DNA of 40,949 nt from assembly GCA_903827265.1 (NCBI GenBank), contig CAIKHN010000032.1:1-40949 (forward strand), given 5' to 3'. This stretch comes from Candidatus Uhrbacteria bacterium (GTDB lineage: Bacteria; Patescibacteriota; Patescibacteriia; UBA9934). Made by a program: the position numbers and the translations under genes. A model generated the notes under the pieces. The model searched no databases, was not told where the DNA came from, and worked only from the letters and a program-made list of their open reading frames with translations. Below are positions 32,322-39,154 of this stretch, piece after piece (position 1 is the stretch's first letter; each line of letters starts with the position of its first letter).

Positions 32322-33788
32322 TTAATGCTTCGGTGGAAGTCCGTAGCCTTTGGGTGGAATACCCGGGGGCAAGCCGACGTTGTTTGGTTTTGGTTCGTTG
32401 GACTGGCCGTCGTTTTGCGGCGTAGCTTGCATCATTGGTGCACGATTTTCCAGGTTCTTAAACGACGCATGCGTTGCGTCCCAGAAGAGCGGCACCATGC
32501 CGGTTGGGCCGTTACGATGTTTTGCGATATGCACTTCGGCTTTGGTTTTTTCTTCAGGCGTGAGTTCTTCCGGCTGATAGTTTCTGTCGGCGGCCTTGCG
32601 GTATAAGAACATCACGACGTCGGCGTCCTGCTCAATGCTTCCTGAGTCACGAAGGTGAGCGAGTTTTGGAATGGCAGGTTTTGTCATTTCCACTGCACGA
32701 GAAAGCTGTGCGAGCGCAAGCACTGGAACGTTCAATTCACGAGCGATCTGTTTTAATCCACGAGAGATTTCTGCGACTTCTTGCACGCGGTTATCTGTTT
32801 TCTTTCGTGCTTCCATGAGCTGTAAGTAGTCGATAACAATCATGGAAAGGCCATGTTCGCTCTGGAGTCGTCGTGCTTTCGTACGAATACTCATGATGGT
32901 TGCAACCGGCGAGTCGTCAATAAAGATTGGCGCTTCTGACAGTTTGCCGAGCGCTTCGCCAATGCGAGGGAAGTCGTCGGCGCTTTCGCTTAACCGACCA
33001 GTACGAAGTTTCCACAAATCCACGTTCGCCTCGGCGGAAATCATACGATCAACCAACTGTTCTTTACTCATTTCAAGACTAAAGAATCCAACAGGTTTTC
33101 CGGTGCGAAGCGCTACGTTACGAATAATGTCCATGGCGAATGACGTCTTTCCAACGGAAGGTCGGGCGGCAAGAATGATGAGGTCGGAGTTTTGCAGTCC
33201 TGCAAGCAAGTTATCGATGCCGAAAAATCCTGTTGCAACGCCGCGGAGCTTGCCTTTTTCTTTGTGTAACTCGTCGATACGATCGAACGCTTCGGTAAGT
33301 AACGTGTGAAGTGGCGTGAACGATTGTTTGATGAAGTTTTGCGAAACGTTAAAAAGTCGGCGTTCAGCCTCGTCCAGCAACACGTCGACGTCTTGTGATT
33401 CGTCAAAACCAAGTTCAGTAATTTCGCTTGCGGCAGAAAGAAGGCGCCGTAACGCAGCTTTTTTTGCAATGATTTCGGCGTGATGCGCAACATGCGCTGC
33501 AGTCGTGGTGACGTTGGTGAGTTCAACAAGCGCGGTGCGTCCGCCGATTTGTTTGAGAACACCTTTTTCTTCGAGGCGGTTGCCGAGTGTTAAGACGTCG
33601 ATCGGCTCGTGCCTATCCACGAGCTCGAGCATGACTTCATACAGAATGCGATGTGAATCCTTATAAAAATCTTCAGATCGTAATGCGTCGCCGATTTTTA
33701 ACAGCACGTCCTGATCAAGCAAAAGCGCGCCAAGGAGCGAACGCTCGGCTTCAAGATTGTGAGGAGGAATTCGCCCGACGTCGGTCAT
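32322..33788 (-). CDS. dnaB: replicative DNA helicase DnaB
   Basis: 488 residues. N-terminal domain begins PPHNLEAERSLLGALL; the RecA-like domain has Walker A ARPSVGKTS (208-216), FFSLEMSKEQL and the Walker B VIDYLQLM. The C-terminal tail (about 455-488) is Pro/Gly/Asn-rich and low complexity. Start at ATG 33788: TATGCT (33795-33800, minus) ends 6 nt before it. An interrupted palindrome overlaps this promoter. Confidence 0.96.
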   Translation of the reverse strand: MTDVGRIPPHNLEAERSLLGALLLDQDVLLKIGDALRSEDFYKDSHRILYEVMLELVDRHEPIDVLTLGNRLEEKGVLKQIGGRTALVELTNVTTTAAHVAHHAEIIAKKAALRRLLSAASEITELGFDESQDVDVLLDEAERRLFNVSQNFIKQSFTPLHTLLTEAFDRIDELHKEKGKLRGVATGFFGIDNLLAGLQNSDLIILAARPSVGKTSFAMDIIRNVALRTGKPVGFFSLEMSKEQLVDRMISAEANVDLWKLRTGRLSESADDFPRIGEALGKLSEAPIFIDDSPVATIMSIRTKARRLQSEHGLSMIVIDYLQLMEARKKTDNRVQEVAEISRGLKQIARELNVPVLALAQLSRAVEMTKPAIPKLAHLRDSGSIEQDADVVMFLYRKAADRNYQPEELTPEEKTKAEVHIAKHRNGPTGMVPLFWDATHASFKNLENRAPMMQATPQNDGQSNEPKPNNVGLPPGIPPKGYGLPPKH

Positions 33789-33799
33789 ATGCAAAGCAT

Positions 33800-33822
33800 A
33801 GTAACCGACATTGTCGGCTACT
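33800..33822. promoter_or_regulatory. inverted repeat in the dnaB promoter (candidate operator)
   Basis: AGTA-A-CCGACA-T-TGTCGG-C-TACT, symmetric over 23 bp apart from the central base and one A/C pair. It begins in the dnaB -10 box and covers the -10/-35 spacer, where a repressor would block RNA polymerase. It also lies upstream of the divergent permease promoter. Confidence 0.6.
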
Positions 33823-33880
33823 CAAAAGCGTAAACGTGCGTAAGATGTTGAGAAGCTGTGCATGATACAATTATTGCGCT

Positions 33881-35011
33881 ATGAAATCTGATTCATCTCG
33901 CATTTGGAGCGCGACTCGACCGTTGATCGGCACCATGATTGGTGTGGGAATATTGGGTTTGCCGTATGCTATTGCACAAGTCGGCATTATCGTTGGACTA
34001 ATCGAGCTTCTCCTGGCTGCTTTTGTGAGTTATGTCGTTTTGCGACTGTACGGCGACTTGGTGCTCGTTCGTGGTGGAAAGGCGCGTTTTATTCAGGTGA
34101 TCGGCAATGAACTTGGTCATTTTGGAACTGGCGTTGCCGCAACGGCGTATCTCGGTTCGCTTTTTGGCGCATTGCTTGCATTTATTTTGTTTGGCGGCCA
34201 GTTTTTGCGCGTTGTGTTGTTTGATCTGATTCCAATGACGATAACGACGGCGAGTGCGGTGTTTTTTCTCGTTGCTTCCTTCTGTACGATCGGCGGCTCG
34301 CTCTTTGTCGCTCGCGCGCAGAAAATTCTTATACCGCTTTTTATTGGCTTGATTGCGCTCCTTATGGTTGTTGCGGCGCCGCACATGACAGTGGCGCATC
34401 TTTTTGCATCGACGACGGAGAATTTTGGCGTTTCCCTTGGCGTGATGCTTTTTGCATTTCATGGAATGTCGGCATTGCCAGAGATGCGCGATGTTTTGGG
34501 GAGGCAATCGATTGCTCTTCCAAAATCAATCATACGAGCGTTGTGCGTTGTACTGTTGGTATACGCGGTATTCAGTATTGGAATCCTTGCTGTGACCGGT
34601 TCTGCAACGACAGAGAATGCGATTCTCGGCCTTTCGACCATCGGAAAAAGCCTCGTTCTTCTTGCAAGTGGAATCGCGCTTATCACGACATTTAATGCGT
34701 ATACCAACGTCGCGACGCAACTGACGAACACATTTCTTTATGATTTACGCATGCGCTTCGTTCCGGCGTGGTTGTTGACTGCAATCATTCCTTTTGTGCT
34801 TTTTCTTGCAGGCGCACAACACATTTCGTCTGTGCTCTCGATCACTGGTGGAGTTCTCGGCTCTCTGACAGCAATCATGATGCTTGTCGCTTATGAGCGT
34901 GCTCGTGTGAGTGCAGAGCTTCCAAAAAATTCGCTCCAGATTTCACAGTGGGCGGTTGGTTTTACATTTTTGGTATTTGTTGGAGTAATGCTGATGACGG
35001 TGATTGGATAA
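33881..35011 (+). CDS. amino-acid permease (aromatic/neutral amino-acid type)
   Basis: 376 residues with about eleven membrane helices. TMIGVGILGLPYAIAQVG near the N-terminus is the substrate-site helix of the hydroxy/aromatic amino-acid permease and AAAP-like transporters. Presumably imports amino acids by ion symport; the substrate is not readable. TACAAT at 33866-33871 ends 9 nt before the ATG. Divergent from dnaB. Confidence 0.85.
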   Translation: MKSDSSRIWSATRPLIGTMIGVGILGLPYAIAQVGIIVGLIELLLAAFVSYVVLRLYGDLVLVRGGKARFIQVIGNELGHFGTGVAATAYLGSLFGALLAFILFGGQFLRVVLFDLIPMTITTASAVFFLVASFCTIGGSLFVARAQKILIPLFIGLIALLMVVAAPHMTVAHLFASTTENFGVSLGVMLFAFHGMSALPEMRDVLGRQSIALPKSIIRALCVVLLVYAVFSIGILAVTGSATTENAILGLSTIGKSLVLLASGIALITTFNAYTNVATQLTNTFLYDLRMRFVPAWLLTAIIPFVLFLAGAQHISSVLSITGGVLGSLTAIMMLVAYERARVSAELPKNSLQISQWAVGFTFLVFVGVMLMTVIG

Positions 35012-35070
35012 AACCTCTCCTGATGCCTGATCTGATTTCTTTGATGGGTTGGGGGGGTCGGAACTAAGGC

Positions 35071-35155
35071 ACTCCCCCTTACCAAGGGGGAGTAGGAGGG
35101 GGTGGAGCCGTGGGAATCGGAGGCTGATTCGGCCGGGTCGACCACCCTCATTTTT
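35071..35155 (+). repeat. C-rich palindromic repeat and terminator-like stem
   Basis: ACTCCCCCTT/AAGGGGGAGT (35071-35093) followed by AGGAGGGGGTGG; the latter can pair with CCACCCTC at 35141-35148, ahead of ATTTTTAG, giving a likely terminator for the permease gene. The GGGGGAGTNGGAGGGGG core recurs inside uvrC. Confidence 0.65.
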
Positions 35156-35467
35156 AGAGAGACATGTCGTTTTTTGGCCTTTTAAAACTTCGCATCACAT
35201 TGCGATCTCAACCGAAAATCGACGAATCATCACTTCAAACTCGAAAACACTTCATCGTCGACTGCACACAGCGCTATCGCCAACCTCGCAGATCGCCAAT
35301 ATCGACCACCGTTTTCTTAATGCAAATGAGTTGCGTTAACAAAGTACCCTGTTTGAAATCGAATACCCCTGCTCTCCGACATATCATTTTTCGCATCAGT
35401 CCTTCCGGCTCCCGTCACAACCTTCCAAGAATCCGGCAGACCAGTTTCAGTTTTTCGTGTATTCTGC
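35156..35467. other. unexplained non-coding stretch before uvrC
   Basis: About 310 nt with composition unlike its neighbours (C-rich plus strand with AT-rich patches). An ORF at 35164-35550 reads into uvrC in another frame and gives a basic, low-complexity peptide that I do not accept. No repeat or RNA recognised. Confidence 0.4.
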
Positions 35468-35479
35468 TAATATTTCCAA

Positions 35480-36832
35480 ATGATTCCTCCATTTATTCAC
35501 ATTTTGAACGGCGAACTTCCAGACACTCCTGGGGTCTATTTTTATTATGATTTGAACGATCGGCTGCTCTACATTGGAAAGGCGACGAGCTTGAAGAAAC
35601 GAGTGGGGTCGTATTTTACGAAGGCACACAACGGCCGGATTGCCGATTTGGTCGCGAATATTGCCCGCATTGATTACGTGCAAACACCGACGGTCATCGA
35701 GGCGCTTGTGCTCGAATCGAATCACATTCGAAAGAATCAACCGCCGTACAATATTTTGAGCCGCGATGATAAGAGTTTTTTGTATCTCTGTATCACCAAC
35801 GAAGATTTTCCAAAGCCAGTGCTCTTTCGTGGACTCGATCTTGAGCGCATGGGAATTCAGCCATTCACAAAAACATTATCGCCGGTCGCCAAGAAGAAAT
35901 TTCTCGCCGTGTTCGGTCCGTACATTAGCAGCCGATCGTTGCGAACTGCGCTCGATCTCGTCCGCCGATCGATCCCGTGGAGTACGTGTGAGTATCAAGA
36001 GGGAGGTCGCCCGTGCTTCGATGCGCAGATCGGCCGATGTCCTGGCGTGTGTATTGGAGCGATCTCGAAAAAGGACTATCGAAAAATTATCCGACAGCTC
36101 ATCCAATTCTTTGAAGGCAAGAAAACGTCGATCGTGAAGCAGATGATGAAGGAAATGAAGCGCGCTGCACTCGCAAAAGATTTCGAACTTGCCGCTGGTT
36201 TGCGAAACAAAATCAACGCCCTCGAGCACGTGAACGACGTTGCGCTTATTACGAGAGAGGATGACTGGAGCGTTCAGAGTGAAGTCTCTCCCCCAGCTAT
36301 GGGGGAGTCGGAGGGGGCCTTCATCAACGTCCTTGGTCGCGTCGAAGCCTACGACATCGCGAATATCTCTGGAACCTCAAATGTTGCGAGCATGGTCGTT
36401 TTCGAGAATGGCCAGCCGAACAAGGCGGCGTATCGCAAATTCAAGATTAAAAGTTTTGATGGCGCGAACGATGTTGCGGCGATGGAAGAGGTGTTGCGCC
36501 GTCGGTTGAATCGCATCACCACGTCGCCAACCACGTGGCCCGCACCAGACATTATGGTGATCGATGGCGGAGAAGGGCAGGTGAATCGGGTAAAAGAGGT
36601 GCTTGCCGATCTTGGATTCGCTATTCCGATCATCGGCATCGCGAAGGGATTCGATCGCAAGCAAGATCGGCTTGTGTACGACGAATCCAATCCCGAACTT
36701 CGCCGCATCGCAGAATCGAGTAAAGAAATCTTGCAACGTGCCCGCGACGAAGCACATCGGTTCGCTGGTGCGTATCATCGAGTGTTGCGATCGAGAAATT
36801 CAGGAATTCCGAAAAGAAACACAAAGAGATAA
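35480..36832 (+). CDS. uvrC: UvrC excinuclease subunit, short form
   Basis: 450 residues against about 600 in E. coli: GIY-YIG domain (GVY 18-20, YIG 31-33), Cys cluster (170-191), UVR domain (about 210-245), and the RNase H-like nuclease domain (VEAYDIANISGTS near 288-300, MVIDGGEGQ, DEAHRFAGAYHR). The C-terminal tandem HhH region is absent. Residues about 266-280 (QSEVSPPAMGESEGAF) are encoded by a palindromic repeat inserted in frame between the UVR and nuclease domains. TAATAT at 35468-35473 ends 6 nt before the ATG. Confidence 0.93.
   Translation: MIPPFIHILNGELPDTPGVYFYYDLNDRLLYIGKATSLKKRVGSYFTKAHNGRIADLVANIARIDYVQTPTVIEALVLESNHIRKNQPPYNILSRDDKSFLYLCITNEDFPKPVLFRGLDLERMGIQPFTKTLSPVAKKKFLAVFGPYISSRSLRTALDLVRRSIPWSTCEYQEGGRPCFDAQIGRCPGVCIGAISKKDYRKIIRQLIQFFEGKKTSIVKQMMKEMKRAALAKDFELAAGLRNKINALEHVNDVALITREDDWSVQSEVSPPAMGESEGAFINVLGRVEAYDIANISGTSNVASMVVFENGQPNKAAYRKFKIKSFDGANDVAAMEEVLRRRLNRITTSPTTWPAPDIMVIDGGEGQVNRVKEVLADLGFAIPIIGIAKGFDRKQDRLVYDESNPELRRIAESSKEILQRARDEAHRFAGAYHRVLRSRNSGIPKRNTKR
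36288..36317 (+). repeat. C-rich palindromic repeat inside uvrC
   Basis: CTCCCCC-AGCTAT-GGGGGAG followed by TCGGAGGGGG. Related to the intergenic repeat at 35071 (shared GGGGGAGTNGGAGGGGG). It keeps the uvrC frame open. Confidence 0.8.
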
Positions 36833-36837
36833 ATTCG

Positions 36838-36892
36838 AAAGCCCCCGGTGCTCCGACTGCGACGTATCGCAGGAGCACGCTGGGGGCTTTTC
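36838..36892. terminator. bidirectional terminator between uvrC and the orphan 36901-37290
   Basis: Nested stems AAAGCCCCC/GGGGGCTTT, TGCTCC/GGAGCA and TGCGA/TCGCA, with T runs on both strands. Confidence 0.9.
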
Positions 36893-36900
36893 GTTCGTGG

Positions 36901-37290
36901 TCAGTTGCCGTCGGGCTGGGAGCTGGCGTCTTCGTCCAAGCATTCATCGACCGCCTCGTCTGGCGTTTTGGCGTAGCCTTGCAGGTAGCGACGGTTGGTG
37001 CAGGCTCGAATGTCGATGCCCATCTCGTGCCACATGGCCATGTTGTCCTTGCGCCATGCGGCGAAGGTGGTTTTGCGCTCGAAGAGATCGTTTGGCTCGA
37101 TGACCGCGCTATCGGTTTGGCTGGCGGTATCGGGCGTCTTGATTTCGTTGAGCTTCGTAATCGGCTTGGCGGCCGTTACGAGCGGAACCACTTCGTGTGA
37201 TGGCTCGAAGAGCGTGACGATGCCGAGGAACACGATCCCGACAGTAGCGAGAAAAAACAATGCGTTGCGGAGTGAGGAGAACGGGATCAA
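36901..37290 (-). CDS. GC-rich orphan, single-pass membrane protein
   Basis: 129 residues, unrecognised. One membrane helix (about 8-27: NALFFLATVGIVFLGIVTLF), then a hydrophilic domain with Cys at about 98 and 117 and an acidic C-terminus. The start is TTG 37290, chosen because CGGAG (37296-37300, minus) lies 5 nt upstream in the same CCCGGAGTCCC context as at 21827; a TTG at 37308 is in frame but overlaps that SD. The mRNA leader has an 8-bp hairpin (37320-37339). Confidence 0.75.
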   Translation of the reverse strand: MIPFSSLRNALFFLATVGIVFLGIVTLFEPSHEVVPLVTAAKPITKLNEIKTPDTASQTDSAVIEPNDLFERKTTFAAWRKDNMAMWHEMGIDIRACTNRRYLQGYAKTPDEAVDECLDEDASSQPDGN

Positions 37291-37355
37291 GGGGACTCCG
37301 GGGAACAAGGTTGGAGCGTGATTCGTGAGGACACGAATCGGGAGGAACGGAATCT

Positions 37356-37384
37356 ACGATACCAGAAGTGGCGGTTATCCACAA
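37356..37384 (-). promoter_or_regulatory. promoter of the orphan 36901-37290, with overlapping DnaA box
   Basis: Minus strand: -35 TTGTGG (37379-37384), 17 bp, -10 TATCGT (37356-37361). TTATCCACA at 37375-37383 (plus strand) is the consensus DnaA box and covers the -35. Confidence 0.6.
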
Positions 37385-37416
37385 GTTTTAGCCAAATTTC
37401 GTGAACTGGAGTGCCG

Positions 37417-37456
37417 AAGTGGTGTAAAGTGGGGCCATGAGGAGATAAGTGGGGAA
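37417..37456 (+). promoter_or_regulatory. MraZ-box array upstream of mraZ
   Basis: Four 10-bp-phased units: AAGTGGTGTA, AAGTGGGGCC, ATGAGGAGAT, AAGTGGGGAA. Three have exact AAGTGG; the third is degenerate. Helically phased GTGG/TGGG direct repeats are the known binding site of MraZ. A -10-like CATAAA lies at 37472-37477. Confidence 0.8.
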
Positions 37457-37487
37457 TCTCCCACCCGAACTCATAAAAAACCGCGTC

Positions 37488-37919
37488 ATGTTCCTTGGCC
37501 AATACAACCATACTATCGACGACAAAGGACGGCTCGCCGTTCCAATGAAGTTTCGAGAAGCACTCGCGTATGGCGCGGTGGTGACGCGAGGCTTGGACTC
37601 TTCATTATTCCTGCTGCCCTTGGAGGAGTGGGGCAAATTAGCAACATCGCTTGCGAATTTACCCTTAGGGCAGGCTAACGCACGTGCATTCGCCAGGCTC
37701 ATGCTTGCTGGGGCAATGGACGTGGTGTTGGACAAGCAGGGGCGGTGTGTCGTTCCGGAGTATTTGCGACAGTATGCAGGTCTCCGGAAAGACGTGGTGA
37801 TTGTAGGAGTGAATACGCGCCTCGAAATTTGGGACGCGGAAAAGTGGCAGACGTATGTGACGTCGATGGAGAAGGACGCGGAAACTATTGCAGAGAACCT
37901 CAGTTCTATGGGACTTTAG
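37488..37919 (+). CDS. mraZ: transcriptional regulator MraZ
   Basis: 143 residues, two AbrB-like DNA-binding halves: the first has DDKGRLAVPMKFRE, the second DKQGRCVVPEYLRQ. MraZ forms a ring and binds the direct repeats at its own promoter to control the division gene cluster. The start at 37488 (MFLGQYNHTID) fits the family; the longer GTG start at 37449 would lie in the operator. rsmH follows after 6 nt. Confidence 0.93.
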   Translation: MFLGQYNHTIDDKGRLAVPMKFREALAYGAVVTRGLDSSLFLLPLEEWGKLATSLANLPLGQANARAFARLMLAGAMDVVLDKQGRCVVPEYLRQYAGLRKDVVIVGVNTRLEIWDAEKWQTYVTSMEKDAETIAENLSSMGL

Positions 37920-37925
37920 CGCCCT

Positions 37926-38798
37926 ATGACCTCCGATTCCGCAAAAGTTCACATTCCCGTTCTTGCTCGCGAAGTGCTCGATGGCCTGGCATTGAAGCCT
38001 GGAAGTCGAGTTCTCGATGGCACTATCGGCCTTGGTGGACACGCAAAACTCATGCTTGCGGTAACGTCGCCAGACGGAGAGTTGGTCGGGTTCGATCGCG
38101 ATGATCGTAATCTCGCGGTTGCGAGCGAGCGATGCGCGGAGTTCGGTGATCGTGTGACGTTCATTCATGATTCGTTCGGGTCGATTAGGACGCGTGATTT
38201 TGGGACGTTCGATGGTATGCTCTTCGACCTCGGATTTTCTTCGGTACACGTTGACGACGCATCGCGTGGGTTTTCCTTTATGAAGGACGGGCCGCTCGAC
38301 ATGCGCTACGACACGCGCCAAGAACTTTCGGCCGAAACCATTGTGAATACATGGTCATTCGATGATCTCGTCACTATTCTCCGCCGTTTTGGCGAAGAAC
38401 CGCGAAGCGCGATTATTGCAAAAGCCATTGTCGACGCTCGACGTCAGATGCGAATCGATACGACGTATCAGCTCGCAGAAATCGTCGCAAGTGTGGTGCA
38501 TCGGACTGGAAAAATTCACCCTGCAACGAAAACATTTCAAGCGTTGCGCATTGTGGTGAATGATGAACTTGGAGAAGTTGAACGGGGATTACTCGCAGCG
38601 ATCGCCGCACTCAAGAGCGGTGGACGATGCGCGGTAATTACTTTCCACTCGCTCGAAGATCGTCTGGTAAAAAATCTTTTTAAAACTCAGGTTGGCCTGA
38701 AGCCAATAACCAAGAAGCCGATTATTGCCACAGAAGCCGAGATGAAAGAAAATCCGCGGTCACGAAGTGCAAAGTTACGTATCGTCGAAAAAATTTAA
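37926..38798 (+). CDS. rsmH: 16S rRNA (cytosine-1402-N4) methyltransferase
   Basis: 290 residues. HIPVLAREVLDGL start, SAM loop LDGTIGLGGHA (about 29-39), FDLGFSSVHVDD, GPLDMRYD and the C-terminal FHSLEDRLVKNLFK. Methylates C1402 in the ribosomal decoding centre. Classic second gene of the mraZ cluster. Confidence 0.96.
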   Translation: MTSDSAKVHIPVLAREVLDGLALKPGSRVLDGTIGLGGHAKLMLAVTSPDGELVGFDRDDRNLAVASERCAEFGDRVTFIHDSFGSIRTRDFGTFDGMLFDLGFSSVHVDDASRGFSFMKDGPLDMRYDTRQELSAETIVNTWSFDDLVTILRRFGEEPRSAIIAKAIVDARRQMRIDTTYQLAEIVASVVHRTGKIHPATKTFQALRIVVNDELGEVERGLLAAIAALKSGGRCAVITFHSLEDRLVKNLFKTQVGLKPITKKPIIATEAEMKENPRSRSAKLRIVEKI

Positions 38799-38806
38799 CG
38801 AATTGT

Positions 38807-39130
38807 ATGGAGGTACAAGGAGGGAAAAATATTTTCATTCGAGCGTTCAAAAATCCTCGCGTGATGAGCGCGCTGAGTGTTGGATGCATGCTGACGTTTG
38901 GTGTGCTCTATGTTGGCCAAGTGAATAGCGCGGCAACAAAGGGCTACGCCGTTCGCGAGCTGCAAGAGCAGAATGTGGAGCTTCGACACGAGCGTGATCG
39001 CCTTGACATGCAGATTGCAAAATTGCGGTCGCTCGATAGTGTGACGGCGCGCGAATCGTTTCTTGGTTTAAAAAAACTTGCACCATCAACATTTGTAAAG
39101 ACTGGTACTGATGTAGTGGCCGTGCGGTAA
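38807..39130 (+). CDS. ftsL: FtsL-like cell division protein
   Basis: 107 residues: short cytoplasmic start, one membrane helix (about 20-40), then coiled coil (RELQEQNVELRHERDRLDMQIAKL). Position after mraZ-rsmH is where ftsL normally lies; the sequence itself is only generally FtsL-like. ftsI does not follow; gpmI does. Confidence 0.78.
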   Translation: MEVQGGKNIFIRAFKNPRVMSALSVGCMLTFGVLYVGQVNSAATKGYAVRELQEQNVELRHERDRLDMQIAKLRSLDSVTARESFLGLKKLAPSTFVKTGTDVVAVR

Positions 39131-39154
39131 GTTGCGTGGTATCATGCCGTTATT

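Noticed and set aside
35164-35550. 128-codon ORF before uvrC
   Set aside because: Basic low-complexity peptide, no recognisable domain, overlaps uvrC in another frame.
37662-37671. CCCTTAGGG in mraZ as a second copy of the pyrG palindrome
   Set aside because: Only the 9-10-bp core matches and it is coding sequence of a conserved protein.
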